Shown here piece after piece: positions 1-13,554 of a stretch of 64,000 nucleotides of DNA. The notes below the pieces were generated by a model. The model had not been told where the DNA came from. It did not search any database and was given only the letters and a program-made list of their open reading frames with translations. Source of the DNA: Thunnus maccoyii (Eukaryota > Chordata > Actinopteri > Scombriformes > Scombridae); the NCBI RefSeq assembly GCF_910596095.1, contig NC_056546.1, positions 11,743,925 to 11,807,924 of the forward strand, in the 5' to 3' direction. The position numbers and the translations under genes are program-made. Position 1 is the first letter of the stretch, and the number at the start of each line of letters is the position of its first letter.

Positions 1-2008
1 GGGGGACAACGGATCCTGCAGGGACCACCCCATGCCATTTAATCTGTCCCTGCCCACAGATAACAGAAGGCAGATGGTCCTGCCAGAGCACAGAGAGATA
101 GAGGATAGCTAATACAATGTGCGGACAGATAGCGCACAGCACTCAACCTGTCCCTCTGAAACTGAGCCTGCACCAACTTCTAAATAAGGGGGAACAAAAT
201 AAAGTGAAAAGCAGGCAGGAAAAAGAACGGGAGGGGGAGAAAGAAAAAGAAACAGAGCAGGGTTGGAGTAGCTTTAATTAAAACCCAAACAGTATCCAGA
301 GTAAATTTCAGTCAGTTGACAGTCTGGGATAAACATAATGGAAAGAGGAAACTCATCTAAATGAAAAAAAAAAAAAAAAGGCAGCTGAGCACAGAGTGAG
401 CGGGACCATCAAAGTCATGAGCTCCTGTGTTTAAAGGGGAGTGTGTATTTATTTATAGAGGGCGGTAGTTAAGTTCACTAAGCTCCCTCTCTCTGTAAGA
501 CCCAGCCTTTTTTGCCTTATGAAAATTCAATTGGCCATAATTTGCTGAGGAACCGTATGCATATTTTATCAGCGGGTACGTTTTGAAGAAAATAGCCCGC
601 CAAGCTTTTTTGTGTCTTCATCTTTATCAAGATTGAATGAGGGGGGGAGTGTGAAAGGGGCTGTGAGGTTGCGCAGCCGTCTGGTAATATGTGACACATT
701 AGAACCCATTCGACATGGGAGCTAAAGTAAACACCAATCAACTGTCTGGCTAAAACACCGAAACAAATTCATTGCAACCTTGCATGGCAATAAGGTGGGT
801 TTTTTTTCTCTCTCTGATTTCAACCCTCTCTTCTTCAGTTGCACTTTCTCCTCTTTTCCTCTCTCCGTCTCCTTCTCTGTAATTACTCCAGGATCCAACA
901 TCCTCCTCTTCTTGCTCTCCGTTTCCACAGCCCTCCCTTCCTCAGCCTCCCCTTCCTCTCCTCCCTCACTCCCTCCCATTTCAATCTGCCTCTCTCCCAC
1001 TGCATGTCTCTCAGTTAAAGCTTTATGGGTCGTTCACTCCCCTTTTTTTTCTGTGCAAGGATAATGAGCAGGCGCCTCTGCACTACTTTGTAGCTGTGCG
1101 ACGGTTTGTGAGTTTGGATCTCTGAGCGTCCCGGGGCCCAAAAGACTCAGATGTACCTTCTGTAGCCGCCTCCATGGTTCCACTGTGATTGTCATCTGAT
1201 CTATAGGGCAAAGCACTGACATAATACACCTTGTTAGAGGAAGGCGGGAGTGTGTTTGTGAAGACTGTGTGACTTTGAACAAATGTGTTTTCCCTGGGGA
1301 GAAAAAGAACACTGAGACCTGTAATCACCCTATCTACCCACACTAAATCACAGCTACACACACAAAAAGACAGGGAAAACTAATAGAGTGTGAAAGAAAT
1401 GAAAGTAAAGACAGAAAGATAGAGAGAGATGCAGCAAAATCTGATCCAACTTCCTAAGCTATTGTTAGGCATTACATTATTGTTTGCTGATTGGATTCGA
1501 CTGTATCAGAACAGCTCCAGGTGCTGTTTGTGCAACTCTCTCCACATCAGCATGGCATCACTCTCTCCTGATAAAATGGCCGCTAATACCCATGATGAAA
1601 GATATTTGGAGAACAGACCCATCTGAACTCCCCAACTAACTAAAAATAGAAATGTAGATGTAAAGGCATCGACTTCAGAGTCATATTAGCAACCCACTTC
1701 ACACTTTGAAAAGCAGTGCGACTGGTGATTTTTTTTTTACAGTGTCAAGCTGTGCTACACACACATCCCAGAGTAATAAAGCATGGCCATTTCTTTCCCC
1801 CTGCATGAATAATTCTGTCTGAATAGGATAGGATGTTTCTTCATATCAATGAATCATCAGCCTCTACAGCTCTTTAGTGTCTGTGTGAATGGTACAGTAG
1901 AAATTAAACTGTGTGAAAAGTGTGTTTGAGTGTGTTACTGTGTGTGAGTGTGTGTTGCTGATGGGGGTCTGATTGATGTTCTTGACCTTTCCGCCACACG
2001 TTTTTCAG
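1..2008. other. Upstream non-coding region, no gene recognised
   Basis: I see no convincing coding exon here. It holds an A-run near 364-380, a strongly CT-rich stretch near 800-1000 and short (TG)-rich patches near 1920-1960. The open frames in it are low-complexity and lack splice-supported homology. A candidate splice acceptor (tttttcag) ends at about 2008, just before the 5'UTR of the NDNF-like gene, so an untranslated first exon of that gene may lie in this region. Confidence 0.5.
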
Positions 2009-2083
2009 AGCCTGGGAGATATCCAAGACCGGGTTGACTGAGGAAAGTGAAAGAGTGAAAGAGACAGAGAGCAAGAAGGAGCG

Positions 2084-5000
2084 ATGGCACTCGTGTCCCT
2101 GTCCTGGTGTTTCAGTGCAGCTTTGGCGCTGATTTGGAGCACATCATGGCCCCAGGCACACTCAGCCTTGGCACCTGAGAATGAGGTGCCACTTCGCCCC
2201 ACTACATGGTTACCAGAGGGGAAGATCACCTCTATAATTCTCCCCAAAGGACGAACTCGCAGGTAGGGGAACAGATGGGATGGGAGAACAGTATGAAGCA
2301 ATATGCTTTCATGGTGTTGTTGGTCGCTACTGGAGCAACAACCATTTAATAATCTAAATAAACTTTTTATTTTATTATATTATTAGTATTTTCTTTATTG
2401 GTTAATCTGTTGATTATCTTTTTGATCTTTTTAATTAGTTCAATGATTCCCAACCAGGAAGAATTGTACCTGGGGGGTCTTCTGCAGTATATACACTATA
2501 TATATCCAGATATTGATGTTTAGGAGGAACATAAACTCACAAATAGGATGAAGAAATGTCCAACATCTGCCATTACAACTGTTAGTAGTGTGAATATCTA
2601 ACCAAACATGCTAAAAACAAGAGAAGGAAAGAATGAGATCGTATCTGAACATGGATTAGGAGACTGTATCTTGTATGAGAACAAAATCAAAACAACCCAC
2701 TTTTATATAATCAACAGTATTAAATAAAATCCAAATTAAATCTATTCAAATCAACACATCGAGAACATGATGGGTGGTGTTGATGACAGGGTACTTGAGC
2801 TCATCTGATAGGCTCGTGGGGATACGACAGACAACAACCACTTTAGTCTAAAAAAAGACAGAAAATAGACAGATAATAGTGAATAACGCAATGCAATCAC
2901 AATTTACCAGAGCCCAAGGTTTTCAAATTGTTTGTGTTGTCCAACTGACAGCGCCAAATCCGAAGACATTCAATTAACAGTCACATAAACCAGAGAAAAT
3001 CCTCACATTTGAGAAAGTGAAGCCAGCAAATATTTGACATTGTTGTTTAATGGATTATCAAAACTGCATTTGAATTTGATTATTGTTAAACAATTTCAAA
3101 ATAGATGCAAATCTTTTTAACATGTATTTAGTCTAAGAGTCTTGAAATCAAGTTGAAATGTCAGTGTCAACAAATAAATAATTAATTCGGGAACCAATGC
3201 AAGCAAATCTTATCTGGACCGTCCCAACAGATTACTCTTGAAACTTTTCTTTTCGCTTAAGAAACAAGTTGAATTCTCACCTCAAACGGCAGATTGTTTC
3301 ATCTCGTGTAAAAGTGATTACATTTTTAAAAACTCAACACCAGTTCGTCATCAGATCTGCCCTTGTCTGTACTTCAATAACAAGTCACCAGCCATTCCCC
3401 CGGACCATTTTTTTTTTGAGACAGTGGTTGATTCCAACACCACTGTAGAGCGAGCGAGAGGAAGTGGAGCCCATTTGGCCTGAACCATACAGAACAGTGC
3501 CAGTGCCTGCTTTCTGAAGCTGGGAGCTGAAAATTGCGAAATGCATCTCCCTGTGTGCTGCAGTCTGTCCACCAGTGCAGTCATGCAGAACCGCACGGCA
3601 AATAATGGAGAGAAAACATTGATTCAGAAATTAATCACTCTATTAAATAAGCAGCAAAGTGCCCTTGAGAATGACAGTGTCGCACATCTGTTTAAAAACA
3701 ACCACCATCTGCACAATATCAAGAATAATGGTGTGTGTAAGGGAGGAGAACAAATATTTATTAACAAATAACCATGCAGTTACTTCATTTTCATGAAGGG
3801 TAACTGGCTGTGAAGAAATTACAGACACACAGTTACAGAAAAGGTGTTTAAAAAAGATCTTTGTGGAGGTGAACAGCTTAACATTGACTTAAGAGTTAAA
3901 GAAAAGTGGTTGTTTGAATTAAAAAAGTGGTTGCGTGAATATCAAATGTCCTTTAGCCACCACTGAAACTCCATCTAATATGCAAAGTGGTTGCGTGAAT
4001 ATCAGATGTCCTTTAACTGCAGCCGAAACTCCATCTAATATGCAAATCCATATTCCACCACGCACTAATGCTGTCCTCAAAACATCTGATCACAATAAGG
4101 CACATAACTGTTTCTATGCTAAGCACGATCTCAGGTAGTTACAGCAAACAGGCAGATATCCATCTGAAACTGTCAATGCAGCCTTATCATCTGATTCCCA
4201 GGTCACCTCTCCTGATCTGCTATCAAACGACTGATCAGCATGTAGGCAAATGGAAAGACGGCGACGGGCAAATGTTTGAAACAGCTGCCACATTGAAATC
4301 TTCAAGCTTCAGGAGAGAAAATTATAAGCAGTCTACAGTATCTTCAAATCAACCATAAAATGAAAGGATGTTGCACAGTATGCACCGAAAGATATCTTGT
4401 CTTCTCATCCATCACCGTGCAGCTGAATGGAAACAGGATGTTATCTTTTTGACATTCCCTGTGAGGAATCAAACAACTTCTTCCCGTTATCTTTGGTTCC
4501 CCTCCACAGGCTATACTTCACACTGAAGAAGAAGGCTCCAGCGATGTCGGTGACTGTCAGCCCGTGTGACCTCCCCATCGAGTGGAACTTGGCTGCCCGC
4601 ACCCTGAAGGACAAACCCCTCAAGAGCCTGCAGTGTAAGTGGACAGTAAGACTACAATCTGCACCTTTAGACACTCACTTTACCCCGAAGATCATCACAA
4701 CATCAAGGAAAGCCAAGATGATCCATTTGACATTATCATCACCATCACGGGCAGGGATTTAGTGGAGCAAAGACTTTTAATCTTATTTAACTTTGTACTT
4801 GCAGAAGACAGTTTTCTTAACTTTTTGGAGCAGCTTTATGACCAGAAATTGAAGTACATGTCATAGTGAGGATGATCAAACTATCTCTACTATGAACTAT
4901 TCCTAAACTGATTCCTATTGATCAGTCATACAGGCATTGACACAGGAATTGGGATCGTATCTGGTTGTCACATTGTCATAAATTTTATATGAGACTTTGG

Positions 5001-8000
5001 ATTTAGATTTTAGTGCCATAAAACGCACAAACATACACACATCAAGGCAACATAACAGATCAAATGTTGAAAAAGAAATAATATGTGTTGATAGTCTGCA
5101 TTTTTGTGCCTAGTAAATCAAACAAATCAAATAAACTCAGAAGATTAAACATACTATTTGTAGCACATTTACAAGATGGCATGAAAGTCAGGGCAATACA
5201 TGCTCCAAGTAAACTAAGAGCATCAAATTCTCAAACTAAAAAGACACAGATTTCTGGACTCCAAAATATGCCTCAGAGCCCTCCATGAGTACTTTTCCGG
5301 GTTAACTAAACAAGCTTCTCTACATGGTAAAATAACAGTATGGAGTTATAAAATGACACATGAATCATTCAGATCCTGAGCTCATGGGTCCCCATTGCCA
5401 GCCTGAATTATTCACTTTGATTCTGTAACATTTGGTCTCATTTGAGGAGCGATTTCTCATTTCAAGGAGAGATGAGCAGTGAATACAAGAGGTGACAGGT
5501 TGTTTTTTTTTTTATTTGGCAGTTTCGTCATTCAAGTGAAGAGTGCGTACTTCAAAACGAAAACACTTTAGGTATGAATGGAAATACTGACAACCATTTT
5601 TGAAGTGGCAGTTGACATTTTATATATTTATTTGTTCATTTATTTGGAGATCAGGATTTTCTCTTTATCCATCGGGGTCTGTGCCCTCAATAATTTGTTG
5701 TTTGTGTATGCACTTAATGCAATTTGCAATGCTTCTGTGTCCTGCAGCAGTGAGTACTCGTGCACATGTATGACTGTGTTCGCATAAAACAGCATGATAC
5801 TTTTCTAATTAGTGAGACAGTAGTCAGATTTTGCTAAGGGATTTTGATCAACATCAACGTTGTGCTGAAACAACACTTGTGTGTTGACAAGTAAAGGTAT
5901 AAAAATGTATTATTGTGGTGTTTAAGCAACACCCTTTCTAGGGATTATGAATTTAGTCTGAAGTATGAATTTCTGTAGTTACGGGTTTTTGTCTGTTGAA
6001 TCATGGTGGCCATAGTGGCTCATACTAAATTGTGATGCTTTCTTCAACTTCACTCCAAACAAACTGTTGTTGATACTGCCGGAAACATAAAAATATTACT
6101 TCCTGTGCATATCACGATTGTTTGATTATCCAAACAAAAATAATTAGAGGAATAATTATGTACTATTCTTATTTTACATTCTTGCATAAGGTTAGATGAG
6201 AAAATTTGATACCACTCTCATGTGAAGCATGGAGCTGGAGCTGGACGGTGATTAGCTTAGTTTAGCACAAAGACTGGAAGCAGTGGAAAACAGCCAGCCT
6301 GACTCTGTCAAAAGTTCAAAAATACACCTACCAGCACCTCTTAAGCTAACTAATTAACACATTTTATCAAACTGAAATCAAAGTTTAATCCATTCAAAAA
6401 AATAAATGTAAAAATGTTGTGGTTTGTGGTACTGTAAGTGCTGGACTATTTCTTGACTTCCTGGAGTTTTTCAAGGACACAGTGAAAGAGGGAAGGGTCA
6501 TTACGTCACTGTGTAGCGCGTGAATGCACATTGGTGCCACACTTGAAAGCTCTCAGCACAGTTAGCGTAGTGGTGAATGGGCAGACCACTCCTTCATCTC
6601 CCCCCTCTTAGTTTCACATGTTATCAGTCTGGGTGATGGAGGCACTGGCATTTTGGTGTGTTGTTATTTAGCTAATGTTTCATGTGTTTTAAAGGTACCT
6701 TTCGTTTCATTTGTATGTTAATTCAATTATTTATTTACATGCAAGTTACGTTAATGTTATGTTAATGTTATGCTAGATTTATATGTGATTGAGGTTAGTA
6801 ACAGACTAATGTTAGTAAGTTAGCTAAACTCTGATAACAGCCTAACTATTTAACTGTGAGCCTGCTAGATAACGTTATGTAACATAATCTGCAGTTTTTG
6901 GTATGGTGACCAGGCGTTTGGTAGATTAGTCACAGCAGGGCAACAGACAAATGGGATTACAGCCCAGGTGTTGATTTTATCACAGCAAAGATTGCTTCAT
7001 TCATAATTACAATGCGTTATTTTCTGATGATCAAGTTTGTTGTTAAAAGTTTTTCTAAAAGTTTCTGATAGCCATGAAATGTATGCCTTTGTTTTTTTTT
7101 TATAGCTAAGGGTTCGTTTATAGCCTACCAATGCACAATTAATAATCAGAGGAGGTTTGTAAATGTTTCATTTGAACATCTGATATTCCCATAACATTAG
7201 CTTTATTAGCCCTGTCAATCAAAGCAGCCTCTGGATCAAAATAAAAGAAAGAGAGAAGTACAGATTTTGTTAACAATATTTATCCTGCACTCAATATTTT
7301 CAAGGGACAATTCACTTGCAACTTTTTTTTTATTTGCCATGGTGAGCATTTTAATTTGACTCGCCCTGAGCCCTGTAAAGTATGCCTATAATCATCTTTG
7401 GATAGTATTTGGAGATCAATAACAAATAAACAAAAGGGACACATTTGGAAAAAATCAGTAAGTATTCTCTGAAGTGTGTTCTGTCATTGGGTAGAAGCAT
7501 TTCTTCATCAAAGGTCATATGACAAAGATATGTTGGGTTTTAGTGTGCTTCTCCATGCTTCTTTCATAGGCTTCAATAGAACTGGCACCAAAGTCTGGCA
7601 CCAAGCAGATCTTAGAACATTGGTATAATGATGTAATGACCCTTCCTTCTTTTATAGTTTCCTTGGAGTTTGCTTGTTGCCTGGCAACGTCATGGTGACA
7701 CAAAATTCCAGGTCCAGTTATGCTAAGCTAAGCTATCTCAATACTTAGCACACAGACATGAGCGTGGTATTGATCTTCTCATCTAACCCTCAGCAAGATC
7801 TAATAAGAATGTGAGAATGTAAGAATATGTTGAAGTTTAAAAACAACAATTTAGAGCCTTGTGTAATTTAATTTGCTGTTTGTTATAGCTGTTATTAATC
7901 ATTTATATATAGAGAAATATGTTTTAAACTCTTTTCTTTCCTTACAGGGAGCACCAAGAAGAGCACGCCCGAAGTGTGGTGGAGAGGTCCTGGGACTGAG

Positions 8001-9398
8001 GAGAAAATACACAGCTTTACTGGCAATGTAGTGGACACATACAGGGGTCCTTCCTATCCCCATGCCTCCATCTACATCCTGAGGCTGCGGTCCAAACAGC
8101 AGAACACCAGAGTTACAGTGTACCTCCATGAAGGCCTGGGGACCTCAGGAGCCTTCCCTCTGGTCCCAGCTGATCCTCAAGTTCACACATTAGGTGTAGG
8201 AATGACAAGTGTCACCCTCAGCTGGGCGCCCAGTGCCTCGCTAACCAGCCTCCCACACACACAGAAAAGTTATGATTACTGCGTCCTTGTCAACTCTCAG
8301 CAAAACTACCCTAGCATCTGCGCAGCCCGAGAGAGCATGAGGAAAGAGAAAGACCAGAACCAGGAAAAGAAAGAGAGGAGGAGGAGAGTCACAGTGTGGC
8401 CAATTTTGAAAGAATGGTGGTGGCAGCAGTGGGACGCTTATCCTGAGCCCCAAAGTCCACCTTCTTCCCTCACCGATGAGTATGCTGATCTCCAGTGTGT
8501 ATGTCAAGGGACAGAGAGTGTTTGCACTGTCTCCGAGCTCCTACCTGACACCCAGTATTACTTTGACGTCTTCATAATCGACAGGCTGAATGGGACCAGC
8601 ATGGCCTACAAAGGGGCAGTTGCTCGGACGCATGAGGAGGCTCAGCCGGCGATCACCACGCTGAGAGAGGGGGAGCTGAGGTGGGTGACCTTCAATGACA
8701 GAGGGTCCAACTCGGAGCAGTTCTTCAGTTTCAATCCACGGGGCTGGCAGCAGAGTGGCCTCCTAACCCTGCAGAGCTGCGGTGGAGGTGAAAAAGTCAA
8801 GGTCACAGTGTCCAGTAAAGGTCAGGTTTTGACCTCTCAGGCTGTGGGAGGTGATTTAGTGCAGATTTGGCTCCAGGGAAGTCCCTCTTATCTTATCCAC
8901 TTGGAGAGAGAAGGAGCCACCACAGAGAAGATCTCTGCTGCTGCAGATCCAGCTCTACCAGGAGGTCTGATGGCTTCAGTCAAAATTCAGACCTCCTCAG
9001 CCTACCACCGCAGAGGCGTCCCGTCACTGCCACCCACCTTGCAGATAAAATCCTTCAACCGGTTGCGTGGGTGCAACACTGTCACCCTGGCGTGGATGGG
9101 CACAGAGGAAAGAAGCCTGTACTGTGTGTACCGCCGAAAGCTGGGAAAAAGTGAAGCAGATGCTGGAGGAGTATCAGCTCTAACTGCACCCTGTCTGGGG
9201 CCAGAGTCCCGCTCTGACACCGAGAGAGTTCTCTGCAAGTATTTCCAGGAGCTGAATCCTCGGCGGGCCGTCACTACAGCTGTGATCGGGGGCCTGGAGC
9301 CAGGGATGGCCTATGTGTTTGATGTCTATCTAATGAGACGCTGGGGGATCCCTATCAAGTACGCCAGCAAGATGGTGAAGACCAGAAAGGAATGCTGA
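2084..9398 (+). CDS. ndnfl: NDNF-like secreted fibronectin type III protein
   Basis: Three coding exons: 2084-2262, 4510-4634 and 7948-9398, all with GT-AG junctions and matching phases, giving 584 residues (human NDNF is of similar length). The first exon starts with a hydrophobic signal peptide (MALVSLSWCFSAALAL), so the product should be secreted. The large last exon carries the NDNF core: an N-terminal NDNF domain and two fibronectin III-like modules, with family signatures such as PDTQYYFDVF, RVLCKYF and the C-terminal YASKMVKTRKEC, which closely resembles the end of NDNF. NDNF family proteins are secreted glycoproteins acting in neuronal and vascular signalling. A sequon (NGTS) lies in the first module. 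A Lys/Arg-rich insert ends in RRRR at residues 245-248. The divergence suggests the teleost NDNF-like paralogue rather than ndnf itself; the family call is firm, the paralogue call less so. Confidence 0.88.
3926..4045. repeat. Tandem duplication of a 60-bp unit
   Basis: Two adjacent 60-bp units, 3926-3985 and 3986-4045, both begin agtggttgcgtgaatatca and end in ccatctaatatgcaa, with only a handful of differences. A partial third match (aagtggttg) precedes them near 3904. They lie in the first intron of the NDNF-like gene. The frame stays open across both units, but there is no splice or homology support for coding. Confidence 0.85.
6190..6480 (+). repeat. Dispersed teleost repeat of the 'agcttagcttagcat' type, copy 1
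   Basis: Contains ttagatgaga, then attagcttagtttagcaca and gactggaagcag, followed by a patch resembling ctagcctg. The same order of blocks recurs at 18991-19290 and, inverted, at 7634-7795. From memory this is a very common short interspersed element in percomorph fish. It lies in the second intron of the NDNF-like gene. Confidence 0.65.
7634..7795 (-). repeat. Dispersed teleost repeat, inverted copy 2
   Basis: Read on the minus strand it contains ttagatgagaagat, agcttagcttagcata and gaagggtcattac. The last motif matches gaagggtcattacgtcactg downstream of copy 1 near 6490. It is a shorter, inverted relative of the 6190-6480 copy, about 300 bp before the last coding exon of the NDNF-like gene. 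Confidence 0.6.
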
Positions 9399-9776
9399 GC
9401 TGCCGCCCCCTACAGGAGCTTTTAAGACTGTCCCTGTTCAGGGGAAAATGCATCGGCCATGGACATGCTATAAAGACTGACCATGAGAACAAAGCCATTT
9501 GACTGTTTTGGAGAGACTGTTACCATAGCAAGGAAGTATTCCCTCTGGAGGAGCAATGGTTATATTCAAACTTAACTTGCACTCCATGCAAGTGGATGGA
9601 AAGCATATGAGAAGGATCTGCACACCAGCAAAAGTTCATAACATTTACAATACAACTCTTGTGCTTTTGTCATTTTGTTTTTCATTGTTGGTCATGATAA
9701 TGATGTGCCAGTTGTCCAAGTGCTTATTTTGTGTGTAAGTACAAAGGACAGATGAGGTTTGTGATGACAGAAAGTC

Positions 9777-10053
9777 AATAAAAAAACAACAACAGAGACT
9801 GTGCCAAATATGCAACAGAAACAGATGGGGCAATAATTGGATAACATCTAAGACAGGGGGATTTGCAGTGTATATCTCCAGTGCTGCATATTGTACAGGC
9901 TTATAAACACAGATGGGTGCAATCTACAGATGCTTAGTTCAAAGTCAGTGTGTATCTTTGTGTTCTGCTTTCGCATGAAGCAGTGAAAAATACTTAGTGA
10001 CTTGCCTCATTGTCTTTGATGTATTCTTGTGCTGCTTCAAACGCACCAATAAA
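9777..10053 (+). terminator. Candidate poly(A) signals of the NDNF-like gene
   Basis: AATAAA occurs at 9777-9782 and again at 10048-10053, about 380 and 650 nt downstream of the stop codon. Either could end the mRNA. No other gene-like signal is seen on the plus strand before the transposon-like block at 11267. Confidence 0.5.
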
Positions 10054-11266
10054 TACTAGGGTATCTGTACGTTCTCGACTGAGTGATGCATGTATGTCAA
10101 CTGGACACCAACATTAGATATTCATGTAATTAAATTGTTTTCAGGTAACTTCAACTATCACTGTAACAGATGAGACATTGTTCAGTTCAGTGCAAAAGTG
10201 AATTTCAACTTTAACTCTAAGAGGTTAAATGATATGAGTGTAAGTATTTTGATAACTAAATGACTGGACTAGATTGAAGTATAACAAAGATGCTTACATT
10301 GTATTTCAAATGGGATGGCAATGGCCTGGGGTTGCCATGCCCTTTTAGAGTAATACATTTGTTAAGAAGAAATCGGTCCTTTTCCTGACAAGTAACAACC
10401 TTCACACTATTTTGACAGTAATTCTGATAATCTACTCCAAGTGTCTGTCAATAAGAAGCCTACTATGCAAGAAGTCATTAATACATATTAAGTCAAATTC
10501 AGTTAATCATAGGGTTATGATTCATGTTACATATAGGGCTACAGGTGTGAAATTTGAGTCTCTCTCCAGTCAAAAATGCATTTTTCTTATTGTTACTTCA
10601 TTGTCATGTTTAAGCTTCCCTGTGCAGAACGATATATGTGCAGTTTGACACTAGAGGTCTGTTTTCACATTCATCTCTGTGCTCATCATAAATCTGAGTT
10701 TAAGACGTGTACTCACGAGCATGACTTGTGATATTACAACTAGTCTGGAAACATGGTGAAATCATGGCCCAGTATCCAACTTACACATGTGATGTGGAAA
10801 CTTGAAATCTCCAGTGCACATACACTGAGAGTGAAGTTTTCAGTGAAGTAGGAGACATCTTGTGTCTAGCACTTAAAAGTATAAAAATTAGTAAAAGTAT
10901 ATATAGCAAAGTATATTTGCATATTCATAGATTCTGGAGTTTCCGATGAAGGAGAAGAAATAGATCTAACTTTGAGAATACAACTAGGTAATTTAACTTT
11001 TTTTTGGTGGAAATAAATTCAAAGCAGAGTATTTTTTTATGTCTTAAAACATGTCTGAAGGGGGATCTTTAACATTTAAAATAGAGCCAGGGTTAGGTTT
11101 AAAAATAAACCAAATTAGAATCAATTAATAATAAATGATTAATGATCTGAATTTTGGTTATCAAAGTTTATTGAAATTAAAATATCTCTAACTATTGTAT
11201 ATTTATGTTTATTTTTAAGTTAAGAATAAATATTAGTGCCTTTTTTTAAGGACATGCATTATTTAT
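10054..11266. other. Intergenic region between the NDNF-like gene and the 11.3-13.3 kb element
   Basis: AT-rich with no convincing gene. About 10945-11080 is a degenerate dispersed repeat: gtcttaaaacatgtctgaag followed by gggggatctttaa recurs with small changes near 37000-37030 (tcttaaaacgtgtctggagg, then ggatctttaa), and the preceding 70 bp are also alike. Confidence 0.5.
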
Positions 11267-13330
11267 TAAAGGGGCTCTATTATGCTTTTACTTATTTTCT
11301 GTCATATATATATATATATAATGGAGTTTTTGTATTTGTAAAACTTTCCTTGAGCCAAGAAAAGCCATTTAAAAATCTGTGATGTCACCACAATGTAAAG
11401 TCTATGGGCCAATTGGGAACTTGGGGCAGGGCCAGCAGGAAAAACATTATTACACATATTCAGTGGGCTGCATATCCTCAGAAGTAAACCCAGAAGCTAG
11501 AAACTGCTTTGGCATATGCGCCAGGCAAGCAATTCTACTTGGACTGAATAGGCACCATTTTCAGTCCAGTATCCAGCTCTTATAATACATCCATGTTATA
11601 TGGTCATCTGACTCTGTGTGTGTTGGTCAGCTGCTCTCGTTTGTTGGTGCTGGAGTTCACTGCTCCACTCTGCTAACATTATGGCATTTCTGTGGCTGTT
11701 TCTGCTTGTACTATTCCATATTTTGTTGTCTCGACCTGTTTTATTGAAGAATAGTGCCGCTAACGAGGCTCCACTAATTCAGTTCCCACATTTGATTTCC
11801 TATAAATTCTTCACAATAAAAGTCTCCCATTATTTAGTCATTTAAAAGCTTTTAATATGAAGCAGCAAAATCAAGAAATGCTGGGTTCTCATCAGCAGTA
11901 ACTTAATATGACTCTGATATGGCTGAAAGCAATCAGCAAACGGTAAAATAAGGCAGATTTCTTAAAGTACAACCAGGAACACAAAGACAAACTGAACTTC
12001 AAACCACAGAGATTCAGTTAGAAGCTACAAAAGAAATGAGAGGGCTGAACACAGATAGGATAAAGATGTCACACAATAAGCAGGTAGCCTAATGAGCGTA
12101 ACATTTACCAAACAGATAAGTCCTGCTGTAATCTTTGTGACTGGGTACGTTCATGTTGTCCACTCGCATATTTCAGATCGGATTTCAGCTCAATATGGAT
12201 GTATTTGAAAAGTTTATATTTTGAGTAAAGAACGAGAACAAAAAGCAAAATCCAACTGCTAAGCTGGCCAATCAGAACAGAGTTGGATTTTACAGAGGGG
12301 GGCGGAGGGAAGGGGAGCTAAAACAGCTTGTTTCATACCAAGCGGGTGATTCCAGGTCTGAAAAGTGAAGCCAATGCGGAAGTGCCTTAGACCTGCATTC
12401 TTTCTAATGGCCAGCAGGGGGAGCTCCACTGGCTCCAAAAAGGAGTCCAATCATATAGAAGTCTATGGAAAATGACCCTACTTCTCACTTGATTTATTAC
12501 TTCAGTAAACAGTTTCCTAATGAGTTTATGGTTTCAATCGCTAGTTTCAAGTCTTCTTCAATACAGCATGATGTTCATTTTGTAAATTATGGTCCCGTTT
12601 AATTTAATTTTGATGATAAGGCAGAGTTTGCTTTAGGGCATGGCTATGTTGTTATTGGCAGTTTGCTACCTAACCAATGACAGCATTGGTTGGGTAATGT
12701 AAACGTGGTGTGACCCCAGATTCACAGACTATAGGCGTAGCCGTAGGCATAGCCGTAGCGTCGCTATTTCAGTGTGTTTTCAGTTCATGAAAGTTAATTG
12801 TAACATTTTGGTCACCTAAAAAGTCTTGTTCAGCATTTGGTTCTACTCAAAGACCCTCTAAGGAGTTGGATGTTCAATTATTCAGGTAAGTACATTTTGT
12901 TTTAATGGTCTAAAGCCTGTTTTTCGCTAGGGAAAATTAGCATTAGCATTAGCATTATCACAGTTAATTATAGACTGTAAATGCACTATGCTAACCAAGC
13001 TACCAGCTAGCGTTAGGGTCAGCTCCACCCTCTCATTCAAATATGGTCACTTCTCATCACTTCTGGCTCTAAAAATCCAAGACGGCAATGGTCAAAATGT
13101 CAAATTCAGGGCTTCAAAAGTCAACAAACCAATGGATGACATCACGGTGGTTACATCCATTATTTTTATACGGTCTATGTTTCAAACAGAGGCTGAACTG
13201 AGGGGCTGCATAAAAGGCCAGTATGAGATAAATAAGGATTTTTCAAACTGTAAATCATGCAAAGCTACTCTAGTGGAGTCACAGAATAAAAAATATAGAG
13301 TTGGAAATGAGCATAATAGGTCCCCTTTAA
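11267..13330. mobile_element. Non-autonomous DNA-transposon-like element with terminal inverted repeats
   Basis: The left end reads ttaaaggggctctattatgc. The right end, read on the minus strand, is ttaaaggggacctattatgc. These near-identical inverted termini bound about 2.06 kb with no transposase frame. An (AT)n tract follows the left end. A second widespread teleost repeat makes up roughly 12330-13190: it includes ggccagcagggggagctcca, agaagtctatggaaaatgac and, at its end, atccattatttttatacggt. No clean target-site duplication could be defined. It ends about 225 bp before the dnajc9 start codon. Confidence 0.6.
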
Positions 13331-13381
13331 ATAAAATGCCATAAAAAGCCCTCATTAAATAGTCTGACAATGGGATGAATG

Positions 13382-13450
13382 CAACCAATAAGAGAGCGCG
13401 TATGTTTACTACGTAATCACGTAGCTGTACATGCGGAAGTACGTGACAAG
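13382..13450 (+). promoter_or_regulatory. Candidate dnajc9 core promoter elements
   Basis: In the 225 bp between the repeat and the ATG there is a CCAAT box (aaccaataag, 13382-13391), several ACGT cores (actacgtaatcacgtag) and an ETS-like cggaagt at 13434-13440 directly joined to acgtgac. This CCAAT/ETS/CRE-like set without an evident TATA box is typical of housekeeping promoters. It is inferred from motifs only. Confidence 0.4.
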
Positions 13451-13554
13451 CTAGCGCGCCAATTTAGTTTAGCAAACAAAGGGGAGGCTAGTAACAGAAA
13501 CACAGCTTCAAAAACTCGTCTAAACGTACTCAGTCAAAGCAAAGAGTTGTCAGG

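Noticed and set aside
722..1361. Overlapping open frames on both strands near 0.7-1.4 kb
   Set aside because: CT/AG-rich low-complexity sequence keeps several frames open at once; there is no homology, start context or splice support.
3935..4138. Open frame with repeated CPL..ETPSNMQ peptide units
   Set aside because: It is the 60-bp tandem repeat read through; intronic, with no flanking splice sites or family resemblance.
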